From assembly GCA_902623175.1 (NCBI GenBank), contig CACNSR010000006.1, positions 52,224-116,223 on the forward strand: 64,000 bases of DNA, in the 5' to 3' direction. Below the pieces are notes generated by a model. It had not been told where the DNA came from, did no database searches, and was given only the letters and a program-made list of their open reading frames with translations. Made by a program: the position numbers and the translations under genes. How positions within the stretch are numbered: position 1 is the stretch's first letter; the number at the start of each line of letters is the position of its first letter. The DNA comes from Halieaceae bacterium (GTDB lineage: Bacteria > Pseudomonadota > Gammaproteobacteria > Pseudomonadales > Halieaceae). Below, in pieces: positions 43,593 through 52,738 of this stretch.

Positions 43593-44494
43593 TGAGCGAG
43601 CGATGGCATGTTCTCGGCGTCGGCGCGATCGGCGGATTGTTTGCCTGCCGACTGCAATCAGGCGGCGCGAACGTCACACTGTTGGCCAAAGAGGGTGGGC
43701 AGCCAACGCGGGAACTGATCCTGAAGAGCGGGCAGGAGCAGCGCTTTCAATTCCCCCAGCAGAGCCTCGCAGTTGGCCAGGTACCCATCGAACACTTACT
43801 GGTCTGCACTAAAGCGTGGGCAGTCGAGTCGGCGATCGAAGCGGTAGCACCTAGACTGTCCGCGACCAGCGTCGTGGTGTTGCTCTGCAACGGCATGGGC
43901 CTCGCCGAAGCTGTCGCACCCCTGATTGGCGAGGCGCAGTTGGTAATGGGGTCCACCACGTCCGGATGCCGGCGTTCAAAGCAAGGTGAGCTGATCGTGT
44001 CCGGTGGAGGTCGAACTCAATTCGGCTCACTGGACGCGAGCTTGGCGCCAACATGGCTGTCGCCTTGGCGCCGGGGCGTGCCCGATTTTGAATGGGAAAC
44101 CGATATTCGCTCGGTACTGCTCGCCAAGGTCGCACTCAATGCCGTGATCAATCCACTGACTGCACTTCATGGGGTCACCAACGGCAAATTAATGCAGCCG
44201 CCGTTGCTGGCGATCACCGAGGAGGTGATTGAGGAGGTGCAGAGCGTGCTCATTTGTGCGGATGCCAGAGAGATTGCTTCGGCGCTCCCGACTCAGGTGC
44301 GCGCCGTTTGCGACACCACCGCCGCCAATCACTCATCTATGCGCGTGGATCTCGAGGGCGGCACACCCACAGAGATTGATGCGATCGTCGGCTGGTTACT
44401 GTCGAGTTTGACACCGAATCCGCCGGCAACACCGGTACTCAGTGAGTTGTATGAGGCGGTGAAAGAACGGGAATCGAAGCTACTGCGCTCTTAG
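43592..44494 (+). CDS. panE: 2-dehydropantoate 2-reductase
   Basis: NADPH-dependent reduction of ketopantoate to pantoate for coenzyme A. The 300-residue protein opens with a Rossmann motif HVLGVGAIGGLFACRL, then LLVCTKAWAV, LLCNGMGLAEAVAPLIGEA, KVALNAVINPLTALHGVTNG (catalytic Lys and Asn) and GGTPTEIDAIVGWL (substrate Glu). It overlaps thiK as TGATG, so it appears to be in the TPP-controlled operon. In Salmonella the same gene was first named apbA for a thiamine-requiring mutant, a possible reason for this placement. Its stop overlaps ampE on the other strand. Confidence 0.9.
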   Translation: MSERWHVLGVGAIGGLFACRLQSGGANVTLLAKEGGQPTRELILKSGQEQRFQFPQQSLAVGQVPIEHLLVCTKAWAVESAIEAVAPRLSATSVVVLLCNGMGLAEAVAPLIGEAQLVMGSTTSGCRRSKQGELIVSGGGRTQFGSLDASLAPTWLSPWRRGVPDFEWETDIRSVLLAKVALNAVINPLTALHGVTNGKLMQPPLLAITEEVIEEVQSVLICADAREIASALPTQVRAVCDTTAANHSSMRVDLEGGTPTEIDAIVGWLLSSLTPNPPATPVLSELYEAVKERESKLLRS

Positions 44495-45303
44495 AGGAGC
44501 GCGATCACTGAGACCACGACCACCCAGACACCGGTCGCTCGGTTCATTGCCTTTTGCGCAGTCTCTACCGCCGTTACAACGCTCTGTGGTTCATCCAACT
44601 CCTTGTCATTAAGACGCCATGCGCGAGTGACACCCTGCGCCAAAAGGGTCTCGGCAGTCACCTCAGTATCGAGTGCCTCCCTCGCTAACAGGCCCTTTGA
44701 CCGCTCGAAGTCACCCAGCACACAGAAGGTGAGCAGTAAGACCCTAGATGGCAACCAGTCCAACAAACGCTGGGCGGCGTCAAAGCGCCCTTCGCTGTCA
44801 GTATCGGCCAACACCACCAGCCGATAGGCTGCCGCGCCGAAGGGCCCCAGCAACCAGAAGTAAAGCATGGGTGGAAACCATCTCGCGAAACCGCGGTAGG
44901 CGAAGTCACGCAACGCGCGCTGCTCGAGTGCTTCCCCCGGGTCTCGGTCAGCGGAGGATTCACTCAGAAGCATAGCTGCTCCCTCCTCATCACCGACGCG
45001 GGCACGAGCCAGAAAGCGCTGCAACTCGGTGGGGTAATCTCCCCTGCCCAGCGAAAAATATAGTAGCGCCGTCCCTACCAGCGCCTCCGCGAGGCCTCCC
45101 AGAAAGGCCTCCAGAATCCAAAACACCGTCGCGCCCGCCAGCAACGGCGCGCCAACACGCAAAATCAACGAGGGCCAGAGATCGAGCTCAACTGCATCGA
45201 CGCGACGGCTTAGCGCGTGAAACCACCGATCGCCGTGCAAGGGCCCACCGGCACCCAACAGCTCGAATAAGCCTACCGCAACGATGAATATGAGGTACGA
45301 CAC
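44491..45303 (-). CDS. ampE: AmpE-like inner-membrane protein
   Basis: A 270-residue polytopic membrane protein with helices at about residues 1-17, 45-80, 140-165, 185-200 and 250-270. FELLGAGGPLHGDRWFHALS and RDFAYRGFARWFPPMLYFWL resemble AmpE, the partner gene of ampD. E. coli AmpE is a membrane signalling protein of beta-lactamase control, poorly understood. It is 20 bases downstream of ampD. The stop TAA overlaps the panE TAG on the other strand. Confidence 0.85.
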   Translation of the reverse strand: MSYLIFIVAVGLFELLGAGGPLHGDRWFHALSRRVDAVELDLWPSLILRVGAPLLAGATVFWILEAFLGGLAEALVGTALLYFSLGRGDYPTELQRFLARARVGDEEGAAMLLSESSADRDPGEALEQRALRDFAYRGFARWFPPMLYFWLLGPFGAAAYRLVVLADTDSEGRFDAAQRLLDWLPSRVLLLTFCVLGDFERSKGLLAREALDTEVTAETLLAQGVTRAWRLNDKELDEPQSVVTAVETAQKAMNRATGVWVVVVSVIALL

Positions 45304-45323
45304 TCCCGGCTGTCTCCTTAATG

Positions 45324-45887
45324 CTATGACTGACTGGCGACGACGCGGGACCAGTCAAATGCCGGTCCTGGATCGGTCTTACGACCGGGCGCAATGTCGC
45401 TATGGCCAACGATAGCATCGTGCCGAATATCGGGGTATTGCTTTGTCAGGGCTGCCAACAACTGATTCAAGGCGTCGTACTGAGTATCGGTGTACGCCTC
45501 ATCATCACAGCCTTCGAGTTCGATACCGATACTGAAGTCATTGCATTGCTCGCGCCCCTGCCAGCAGGAGACACCTGCGTGCCAAGACCGTGCATCCGTT
45601 GAGACAAACTGCACCACCTCGCCTGCGCGCCGAACCAGAAAATGGGCTGACACCTCGAGGCCGGAGATTTCAGCAAAATAGGGATGCGCGTCAGGGTCGA
45701 GGGTGTTGGTAAACAGCGCCTCAATCTCGGGACCGCCGTACTTGCCAGGCGGTAGAGAGATGCCGTGTAGGACGATCAGTTCGGTCACCGCGCCCTCTGG
45801 CCGGGGGTTACAATTGGGAGATGGCACGCGGCGGGCGCCTGCGAGCCAGCCCTCAGTGATCTTCCATTGGTCAGTGGTAGTCGTCAC
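45324..45887 (-). CDS. ampD: 1,6-anhydro-N-acetylmuramyl-L-alanine amidase
   Basis: Cytosolic zinc amidase that removes peptide from anhydro-muropeptides in cell-wall recycling. The 187-residue protein has zinc residues in IVLHGISLPPGKYGGP and GHSDIAPGRKTDPGPAFDW, and the family segments ISGLEVSAHFLVRRAGEVVQ, SWHAGVSCWQGREQCNDFSI and GIELEGCDD. There is no signal peptide. It is divergent from nadC with a 57-base gap, as in E. coli and Pseudomonas, and upstream of ampE. It would supply substrate for the recycling route that includes MupP. Confidence 0.96.
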   Translation of the reverse strand: MTTTTDQWKITEGWLAGARRVPSPNCNPRPEGAVTELIVLHGISLPPGKYGGPEIEALFTNTLDPDAHPYFAEISGLEVSAHFLVRRAGEVVQFVSTDARSWHAGVSCWQGREQCNDFSIGIELEGCDDEAYTDTQYDALNQLLAALTKQYPDIRHDAIVGHSDIAPGRKTDPGPAFDWSRVVASQS

Positions 45888-45944
45888 GGGGTAATCTTAT
45901 CGCAGACTTGGGAGGGCGAGCGCTAGGGCTCCTGCCTATAAACA

Positions 45945-46796
45945 ATGCCGTTGGAAACACAGCCAGCCATGATCACTGCTGAATACATTGCCAAACTCGT
46001 TGCTCAGTCGCTCGCTGAGGACATTGCGGGCGGTGATATCACGGCGGAGCTCATCGACGCTGACGCCCGGGCTAGAGGGCGCATCGTGACCCGCGAAGAC
46101 GGGATCCTGTGCGGGACCGCCTTCGCGCTGGAGGCCTTTCAACAGATTGACCCCAGTTGCCATGTGAAATGGGCTGCCCAAGATGGTGAGGCGATCACGG
46201 CTGACAGCCTCGTTTGCACTTTGAGTGGACCCGCCCGGGCACTGCTGACCGCAGAGCGCACCGCGCTAAACTTCCTTCAGCTGCTATCGGGCACCGCAAC
46301 CACCGCAGGTCATTATGCTGCGCGCGTCGCACACACCGCGGTAAAGCTGCTCGATACCCGCAAGACCGTGCCTGGGCTGAGACTGGCACAGAAATATGCG
46401 GTGACCTGCGGGGGCTGCTACAACCACCGCATCGGCTTGTTTGATGCGTTCCTGATAAAGGAGAATCACATCTCGGCCACGGGCGGTATTGCCGAGGCCG
46501 TCGCCACAGCGAGAGACGTCGCACCCGACAAGCCAGTAGAAATCGAGGTAGAGAACGAGGTGGAATTAGACCAGGCGCTCACAGCGGGTGCAGACCGCAT
46601 CATGCTGGATAACTTTACATTGGAAGCACTCCGCGATGCCGTGGCGCATACCGCAGGCAGAGCAGAGCTCGAGGCGTCGGGCAATGTCACCGATGAGACC
46701 TTGGTTGCCATCGCAGCGACCGGCGTCGACTTCATCTCAATCGGCGCCCTCACCAAACATGTCAAAGCATTGGATCTGTCGATGCGGATTGACTGA
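45945..46796 (+). CDS. nadC: Nicotinate-nucleotide pyrophosphorylase (quinolinate phosphoribosyltransferase)
   Basis: Converts quinolinate and PRPP to nicotinate mononucleotide in NAD synthesis. The 283-residue protein contains [89 protein letters not shown] (as [10 protein letters not shown]), IMLDNFTLE and [20 protein letters not shown]. All substrate residues are present. ATG 45945 is used; ATG 45969 is a possible shorter start. In E. coli and relatives this gene is followed by pilin genes, which are missing here. Confidence 0.97.
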   Translation: MPLETQPAMITAEYIAKLVAQSLAEDIAGGDITAELIDADARARGRIVTREDGILCGTAFALEAFQQIDPSCHVKWAAQDGEAITADSLVCTLSGPARALLTAERTALNFLQLLSGTATTAGHYAARVAHTAVKLLDTRKTVPGLRLAQKYAVTCGGCYNHRIGLFDAFLIKENHISATGGIAEAVATARDVAPDKPVEIEVENEVELDQALTAGADRIMLDNFTLEALRDAVAHTAGRAELEASGNVTDETLVAIAATGVDFISIGALTKHVKALDLSMRID

Positions 46797-46799
46797 CCG

Positions 46800-47300
46800 C
46801 TAACCGTGGATAGGTTCGCTGCTCATTAATACGCCGTTGCGATCCGCGTAGAGCCAATCACCAGGCGCGACCGGCACCTCACGTAACATCAGCGGAATAT
46901 CCCGATCACCGACTCCCTGCTTGTCTGTTTTGACAGGGCAGACGCCCAGCGCCTGCACGCCGATATCGATCTCATCGATGACCTCGACATCGCGAATCGC
47001 GCCGATCACCACGACCCCTGCCCAACCATTATCCGAGGCGAGCTGAGCCAAACGATCGCCCAGCAGTGATCGATGCAGGGCGCCCTGCCCGTCCACCAAG
47101 AGCACACGACCATTACCCGACTCAGCGACTGCCTCAGCCACCCGCGAGTTGTCAGCGTGGCAGGCTATTGTGGAAACGGGGCCCGCGAAGCGCTCCCGGG
47201 TGCCGAACGCACGAAACTGAAAGCCCAGATGTCGTGCCGCAGGATGGGCGTCCGATAAATCGGGGGTTGTGAAGGCGACCAACAGATCAGAACCAGTCAT
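46800..47300 (-). CDS. rraA: RraA family protein (RNase E inhibitor / HMG aldolase fold)
   Basis: A 166-residue RraA-like protein. Family motifs are TTPDLSDAHP at the start, VLLVDGQGALHRSLLGDRLA and VVVIGAIRDVEVIDEIDIGV with the GxIRD substrate motif, then GVGDRDIPLMLREVPVAPGDW. Members either inhibit RNase E or cleave 4-hydroxy-4-methyl-2-oxoglutarate; sequence alone does not settle which. ATG 47300 gives the normal length and overlaps the end of the acyl-CoA dehydrogenase gene by 14 bases; GTG 47324 is a longer option. Confidence 0.88.
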   Translation of the reverse strand: MTGSDLLVAFTTPDLSDAHPAARHLGFQFRAFGTRERFAGPVSTIACHADNSRVAEAVAESGNGRVLLVDGQGALHRSLLGDRLAQLASDNGWAGVVVIGAIRDVEVIDEIDIGVQALGVCPVKTDKQGVGDRDIPLMLREVPVAPGDWLYADRNGVLMSSEPIHG

Positions 47301-49050
47301 CGGAGAACGCAGACAGGCTCTCACCCGGCGCGTCGATGGCGCCCGCGTGGGCGCGCGCGCGGGGCAGCAGACGCTCCATGTAGAACTGCGCGGTGGTCAC
47401 TTTGCGATCACAGAAAACCAACCGCTCGCCGCTGGCGGACAAATTCGCCGCCACCAACGCGCCGCGCGCCAGCTGCCAGCCACCGAACAGGTAGCCGGTC
47501 TGCATCATGTAATCGAAAGAGCCACCCAGCGCGGTGAAGCGGTCATCGCCCAATGTGGCGAGCAGTCGCTGCGTGGTCTCCACATGATCAGCCAGAGATT
47601 CCGCAAGACGCGCTCCGATATTGTAGAGCCGCTCGTCACTGTGGCCCCGCAGCGTGGCGGCAACCTCACGAATCTCGGCCTGCATGGCCTCCATGGTGGC
47701 GCCACCGTCGCGACCGAGCTTGCGGTTCAGCAGGTCAGCCGCCTGAATGCCATTGGTGCCCTCGTAGATCGGTGTAATGCGGACATCGCGTAAATACTGC
47801 GCCGCGCCGGTTTCCTCGACGTATCCCATGCCACCGTGCACCTGAACCCCCAGAGAGGTCACCTCCATCCCCAGCTCGGTGAGCCACCCTTTAATCACCG
47901 GGATCATGAGATCAATGCGGCGCTGACTCGCCTCGCGGGTCTCCTCGGGCCCGGCGTGGGCAAGGTCCATGGTCACCGCCTCGGAGTACGCCAGCGCGCG
48001 CATGGCTTCATTGAGCGCGCGCATGGTCAGTAGCATGCGCTTTACATCGGCGTGCTCGATAATCGGCACCCCGCCCTGAACCCGCTCCCGCGCGTAAGCC
48101 ACTGCCTTTTGGTAGGCGCCCTCAGACGCTCCAAGGCCCTGCAGACCCACCTTGAGGCGCGCCTCATTCATCATAGTGAACATGCAGGCCAGACCCTGAT
48201 TCTCCTCGCCCACCAGGTAACCGATCGCACCACCGTTGTCGCCGTAGGCCATGACACAGGTGGGGCTGCCGTGGATACCCAGCTTGTGCTCAACAGAGAC
48301 CGGGTAGGCGTCGTTGCGCTCGCCCAATGAGCCGTCCTCATTCACCATGAACTTGGGCACCAGAAATAGCGATATGCCGCGGCTGCCTTCGGGTGCATCC
48401 GGAAGACGCGCCAAAACCAGGTGGATGATGTTGTCGGTCGCATCGTGATCACCCCAGGTGATGTAAATCTTCTGCCCAAAAATGCGGTAGTGATCGCCTT
48501 CGCGCTCAGCGCGGGTTTTCATGGGACCCAGATCAGAACCAGCCCCGGATTCCGTGAGGTTCATGGTGCCCGACCACTCACCCGAATAGATCTTTTCCAA
48601 GTAGGTCGATTGCAGCGCCTCATTCGCGTGGGCCGAGATGGCCAGCGCAGCACCGGCGCTGAGGAAAGGCTCGAGTGCAAAGGCCATGTCGGCACTGTTC
48701 CACATCTCACAGGCAGCGGTGCCATACAACTCGGGCAGGCCCTGACCGCCCTGGTCCTGCGGTGCCGACATACCGACCCAACCGCCGGCCCCTAATTGCT
48801 GAATGGCTTCGCCATAGCCTGGCGGAATAGTCACCGCGCTGTCACTGCAACGCGCTGGATGGGCATCACCGACCCGTCGTAGTGGCGAAACCACATCGCC
48901 TGCAAACTTGGCGGCTTCATCGAGTAGTGCGGTGGTCAGTTCGTTGCCCACACCCAATTCGGCGTAATGCGGAAGATCACCCAGCACGGTCCCGACGTCG
49001 AGCACGTCGTCGATCAGAAACTGCATGTCATCCGTGGGGGCCGTATACAT
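47287..49050 (-). CDS. Acyl-CoA dehydrogenase, long form (DmdC-like)
   Basis: A 587-residue FAD-dependent acyl-CoA dehydrogenase with the extended C-terminal domain. It begins MYTAPTDDMQFLIDDVL, has MNLTESGAGSDLGPMKTRAE (FAD/substrate motif), the dehydrogenase core with EARLKVGLQGLGASEGAYQK, and TPIYEGTNGIQAADLLNRKL, where the Glu of YEGTNG is catalytic. The length class includes DmdC, which acts on methylmercaptopropionyl-CoA in marine DMSP breakdown, and other long or branched-chain enzymes; I cannot choose. ATG 49050 has GAGGA upstream. It diverges from a LysR gene. Confidence 0.9.
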   Translation of the reverse strand: MYTAPTDDMQFLIDDVLDVGTVLGDLPHYAELGVGNELTTALLDEAAKFAGDVVSPLRRVGDAHPARCSDSAVTIPPGYGEAIQQLGAGGWVGMSAPQDQGGQGLPELYGTAACEMWNSADMAFALEPFLSAGAALAISAHANEALQSTYLEKIYSGEWSGTMNLTESGAGSDLGPMKTRAEREGDHYRIFGQKIYITWGDHDATDNIIHLVLARLPDAPEGSRGISLFLVPKFMVNEDGSLGERNDAYPVSVEHKLGIHGSPTCVMAYGDNGGAIGYLVGEENQGLACMFTMMNEARLKVGLQGLGASEGAYQKAVAYARERVQGGVPIIEHADVKRMLLTMRALNEAMRALAYSEAVTMDLAHAGPEETREASQRRIDLMIPVIKGWLTELGMEVTSLGVQVHGGMGYVEETGAAQYLRDVRITPIYEGTNGIQAADLLNRKLGRDGGATMEAMQAEIREVAATLRGHSDERLYNIGARLAESLADHVETTQRLLATLGDDRFTALGGSFDYMMQTGYLFGGWQLARGALVAANLSASGERLVFCDRKVTTAQFYMERLLPRARAHAGAIDAPGESLSAFSDDWF

Positions 49051-49165
49051 CGTGTCTTCCTCGTTTTGGAATCGTTTTGGCGGGCGAGTTTGATTGCGCC
49101 ATCCGTCCAGGTGCCTCACATTTCTGCCACGCCGGAGCCATACGGCAAAAATATGGCCAAGGAGT

Positions 49166-49184
49166 TATAATTCACCCCGTGAAT
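49166..49184 (+). promoter_or_regulatory. Perfect -10 box overlapping a dyad operator before the LysR gene
   Basis: TATAAT at 49166-49171 is a consensus -10. The perfect inverted repeat ATTCAC-CCC-GTGAAT (49170-49184) overlaps its end and covers the likely start site. It contains T-N11-A spacing, the core of LysR-type sites. No clear -35 is present. A regulator bound here would block its own promoter, so autorepression is the simplest reading, but the owner of the site is inferred. Confidence 0.5.
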
Positions 49185-49212
49185 AAAGGCGGGCAGGCGT
49201 CACAAGCATTAT

Positions 49213-50169
49213 ATGAAAAACCTCAACCAAATTGATCTGAATCTGCTGGTTTATCTGGAGGTGTTGTTGCGCGAGCGGAATGTGACCCAGGCCGCGAATC
49301 AATTGGGGCTGTCGCAACCCGCCATGAGTAACGGACTCCGACGCTTGCGCGTGCTGTTTGACGATCCACTGCTGGTGCGCACCTCCGAGGGCATGACCCC
49401 AACCGAGCGGGCGCTGGAGCTGGAGCCGCTGGTCAAGGAGATTCTTCTCGGGGTCGATCGCGCCATGCAACCCGCCACCGAGTTCGAGCCGAGCGAGGCG
49501 CAGATGGTGGTGCGTATCATGGCCAGCGACTACGCCGAGTCCACGCTCTTTCCAGCGGTGCTCATGCAGCTCCGCGAGCACGCCCCTGGTATCACGCTCG
49601 ATATCATGAACCCCTCGGACGTGAGTTTTCTGGACGTGGAGCGCGGTAAGGTCGATCTGGTCATTAACCGCTTTGACCAAATGCCACAGTCTTTTCATCA
49701 GATCACGCTATGGGAGGACAGCTTCTCCTGCTTGATAAGTGCCGATAATCCGATCCTTGAGGATTTTTCGCTGGAAAGCTACCTAAGTGCCGATCACATC
49801 TGGGTCAGCAAAACTGGTATGGGGGTTGGCGTGGGGGTGGACCCCGGTGACGTGCAGCGACTAGGCTGGGTCGATGCTGCGCTCGCAGAGCAAGGTGAGA
49901 AGCGGCAGATACGCGTTTTTACCCGGCATTATCAGGCGGCGATGACTTTAGCTGAGCAGAACGACCTGATTGTGACGCTACCAACACGCGCGACGCACCT
50001 CAAGCACGATCACCCACGCGTGGTCATTCTGGAAGCACCCTTCGCCATTCCGCCGCTGGAACTCAAAATGGTCTGGAGTCCCCTGCTACATAACAATGCG
50101 CCTCACCGCTGGGTCAGGCAATTCATCACTGGCATCGCCCGATCATTGCCGGGTAACGTCGACGGGTAG
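49213..50169 (+). CDS. LysR-family transcriptional regulator
   Basis: A 318-residue regulator. The N-terminal winged helix-turn-helix reads QIDLNLLVYLEVLLRERNVT, then QAANQLGLSQPAMSNGLRRL and FDDPLLVRTSEGMTPTERA, which resembles the NodD/NahR-like subgroup. The C-terminal periplasmic-binding-like domain (residues 90-300) senses a ligand I cannot identify. It diverges from the acyl-CoA dehydrogenase gene over 162 bases, the usual arrangement for a LysR regulator and its target, and lies upstream of glcB on the same strand. Confidence 0.93.
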   Translation: MKNLNQIDLNLLVYLEVLLRERNVTQAANQLGLSQPAMSNGLRRLRVLFDDPLLVRTSEGMTPTERALELEPLVKEILLGVDRAMQPATEFEPSEAQMVVRIMASDYAESTLFPAVLMQLREHAPGITLDIMNPSDVSFLDVERGKVDLVINRFDQMPQSFHQITLWEDSFSCLISADNPILEDFSLESYLSADHIWVSKTGMGVGVGVDPGDVQRLGWVDAALAEQGEKRQIRVFTRHYQAAMTLAEQNDLIVTLPTRATHLKHDHPRVVILEAPFAIPPLELKMVWSPLLHNNAPHRWVRQFITGIARSLPGNVDG

Positions 50170-50315
50170 CTATAAACCCTGCGAATACTGTTTATCGTCT
50201 GGATCACTGTCATCAATAGTAGTAACTGAGTAGAGTGGCACTCTCATAACTCCCCGGACATAGCGCGCGCCGCCAACCGCGCTCTGGAAAACCGCACGAC
50301 AGCAGGAAATTAACC

Positions 50316-52487
50316 ATGTCCAATCGAATCCAGTGTGCCGACCTTCACATCGACGAGGCACTTCACGCATTGCTAATCAACGAGATCGCGCCCGGCACCG
50401 GCATTGATCCCGATCATTTCTGGCAAGGCGTGGCCGATATTTGGGCTGCGCTCGGTCCGGAGAACCAGCGGCTCTTGGCGGAGCGGGATGCGCTGCAGAC
50501 ACAGATTGACCAGTGGCACCGTAAACACCCAGGCGAGGCGTTCGATGCCGCCGCCTACGAGGCTTTTCTAAGGGAGATCGGCTACCTGCACTCCGAGCCG
50601 GCTCCCTTCAGCATCACCACTGCCAACGTCGACCCAGAGATTGCGCAGATCGCTGGCCCGCAGCTAGTGGTGCCGGTGATGAATGCACGCTATGCGCTCA
50701 ACGCTGCGAACGCCCGCTGGGGCAGTCTGTACGACGCGCTATACGGCACCGACGCGATACCCGAGGACAGTGGCGCGGAGCGTGGCGGCGCCTACAACCC
50801 AGTTCGGGGCGAGCGCGTGATCGCCTGGGCGAGGGATTTCCTCGACACCCATTGCCCACTGACGGGCGGCAGTCACGCTGACGCCACTGCCTATGTGCTC
50901 TCAGCAGACGTGCTGTCGGTGCAGCAAGCCTCGGGCGAATCTGCAACGCTGGCAGACCCCTCCCAGTTCGTGGGTTATACCGGTAACGCCGATATGCCCG
51001 AGAGTGTGGTGCTCTGTCACAACGGCCTGCATATCGAAATCCAGATTGACCGTAGCCACGCTGTGGGCAAGACCGATGCCGCGGGTGTGAAAGACGTCTG
51101 CCTTGAATCCGCGCTGACCACGATTCAGGATTGCGAGGACTCGGTTGCCGCAGTGGATGCCGAAGACAAGGTGATGGTGTATCGCAACTGGCTGGGCCTG
51201 ATGAAGGGCAACCTCACCGACACGTTCAAAAAAGGTAGCGACACGCTGACCCGACGACTGAATCCAGATCGGAGCTTCACCACCCCGGATGGGGGTACGC
51301 TTACACTGCCCGGGCGCAGCTTGCTGTTCGTGCGTAACGTAGGCCACCTGATGACGAACCCCGCCATTGTTAATGCCCAAGGCGAGGAGATCCCCGAAGG
51401 GTTTATGGACGGGCTGTTCACCACCTTTTGCTCGCTCCACGACTTACAGGGAAATAGCGAGCTCAAAAACTCGCGCGCGGGCTCCATGTATATCGTAAAG
51501 CCGAAGATGCATGGCCCGGACGAAGTGAGTCTCACCGTCGAGCTTTTCTCAAAAATCGAGGACCTGTTCGGGTTAGCTCGCAATACCCTCAAGGTCGGCA
51601 TCATGGACGAGGAACGTCGCACTACCGTGAACCTCGCGGAGTGCATCCGCCGCGCGAGTGAGCGCGTGGTGTTCATTAACACCGGGTTCCTTGACCGCAC
51701 CGGCGACGAGATTCACACCAGCATGGAGGCTGGTGCCGTCACCGCCAAAAGCGCCATGAAGTCAGAGACCTGGATCAACGCCTACGAGGACTGGAACGTC
51801 GACGTGGGTCTGGCCTGCGGCCTGCAGGGCAAGGCACAGATTGGCAAAGGCATGTGGGCCATGCCGGATCTCATGGCCGAAATGCTCAACGTCAAAGTGG
51901 GCCACCCCGAGGCTGGCGCCAACTGCGCGTGGGTACCCTCCCCAACTGCCGCCACGCTGCACGTATCGCACTACCACCGCGTCTCGGTGGCTGACACGCA
52001 AAAGACGCTTGCAGGGCGAGCACGCCGCACACTGGGTGAGCTATTGACCATACCGCTGGGTGATTGCGAAAACCTGTCAGCTGAGCAGATTCAGCAAGAG
52101 TTGGATAACAACGCTCAGGGCATGCTCGGCTACGTCGTGCGCTGGGTCGAGCACGGTGTGGGCTGCTCCAAAGTACCCGACATCCACAACGTGGGCCTGA
52201 TGGAAGACCGCGCCACGCTGCGCATCTCGAGTCAGCACATCGCCAACTGGCTGCACCACGGTGTGGTGTCAGAAGCGCAGGTGCGCGAGACCCTCACCCG
52301 CATGGCCGCGGTGGTGGATGAGCAGAACCAAGCGGACCCGGATTACCGGCCTATGGCGCCCAATCAGGAGTCCAGTCAGGCCTTTCAGGCGGCCTGCGAG
52401 CTCGTTTTTGCGGGCACAGCCCAGCCCAGTGGTTACACGGAACCGGTGCTGCACAATCGTCGGCTGGCCTACAAAGCGGAAGCCTAA
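50316..52487 (+). CDS. glcB: Malate synthase G
   Basis: Condenses glyoxylate with acetyl-CoA to malate. The 723-residue protein is of the single-chain G type: it begins [20 protein letters not shown], with [20 protein letters not shown] and [20 protein letters not shown] in the TIM barrel. The C-terminal [20 protein letters not shown] holds the catalytic Asp. AGGAAA lies upstream of ATG 50316. No isocitrate lyase or glycolate oxidase gene is nearby, so it may serve either glyoxylate-shunt or glycolate use. Confidence 0.97.
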   Translation: MSNRIQCADLHIDEALHALLINEIAPGTGIDPDHFWQGVADIWAALGPENQRLLAERDALQTQIDQWHRKHPGEAFDAAAYEAFLREIGYLHSEPAPFSITTANVDPEIAQIAGPQLVVPVMNARYALNAANARWGSLYDALYGTDAIPEDSGAERGGAYNPVRGERVIAWARDFLDTHCPLTGGSHADATAYVLSADVLSVQQASGESATLADPSQFVGYTGNADMPESVVLCHNGLHIEIQIDRSHAVGKTDAAGVKDVCLESALTTIQDCEDSVAAVDAEDKVMVYRNWLGLMKGNLTDTFKKGSDTLTRRLNPDRSFTTPDGGTLTLPGRSLLFVRNVGHLMTNPAIVNAQGEEIPEGFMDGLFTTFCSLHDLQGNSELKNSRAGSMYIVKPKMHGPDEVSLTVELFSKIEDLFGLARNTLKVGIMDEERRTTVNLAECIRRASERVVFINTGFLDRTGDEIHTSMEAGAVTAKSAMKSETWINAYEDWNVDVGLACGLQGKAQIGKGMWAMPDLMAEMLNVKVGHPEAGANCAWVPSPTAATLHVSHYHRVSVADTQKTLAGRARRTLGELLTIPLGDCENLSAEQIQQELDNNAQGMLGYVVRWVEHGVGCSKVPDIHNVGLMEDRATLRISSQHIANWLHHGVVSEAQVRETLTRMAAVVDEQNQADPDYRPMAPNQESSQAFQAACELVFAGTAQPSGYTEPVLHNRRLAYKAEA

Positions 52488-52525
52488 TTCCCATCGCACC
52501 TCCCCGTCACACCGCAGTGCGGTAA

Positions 52526-52714
52526 CTCGCGACCCAGCTGGAAGATGATATGCTGGGAAAAGCGGCCGACTACTATGAAGCGGCGGTCTATATCGCGGTG
52601 GACAGCCTGAGCTAGCTGATGAAACCGCTGACCATGTCAATTCTTGGCGTGTTCGTTGGAGGACTCATGATCGCTACGTACCTGCCGATCTTTATGCTCG
52701 GCTCCGTGATCTGA
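52526..52714 (+). pseudogene. pilC: 3' remnant of pilC (type IV pilus platform protein) with in-frame TAG
   Basis: In frame from 52526 the DNA reads TQLEDDMLGKAADYYEAAV and YIAVDSLS, a TAG at 52613, then LMKPLTMSILGVFVGGLMIA and TYLPIFMLGSVI before TGA at 52712. This is the conserved C-terminus of PilC, including its last membrane helix and the YLPIFxLG end. Only about 60 of roughly 400 codons remain; a TAA at 52523 closes the frame upstream. It lies 24 bases before pilD, exactly where an intact pilC sits in pilB-pilC-pilD-coaE operons. Clearly non-functional. Confidence 0.88.
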
Positions 52715-52738
52715 CCTTGCCGCACGATTCGATCTAGC

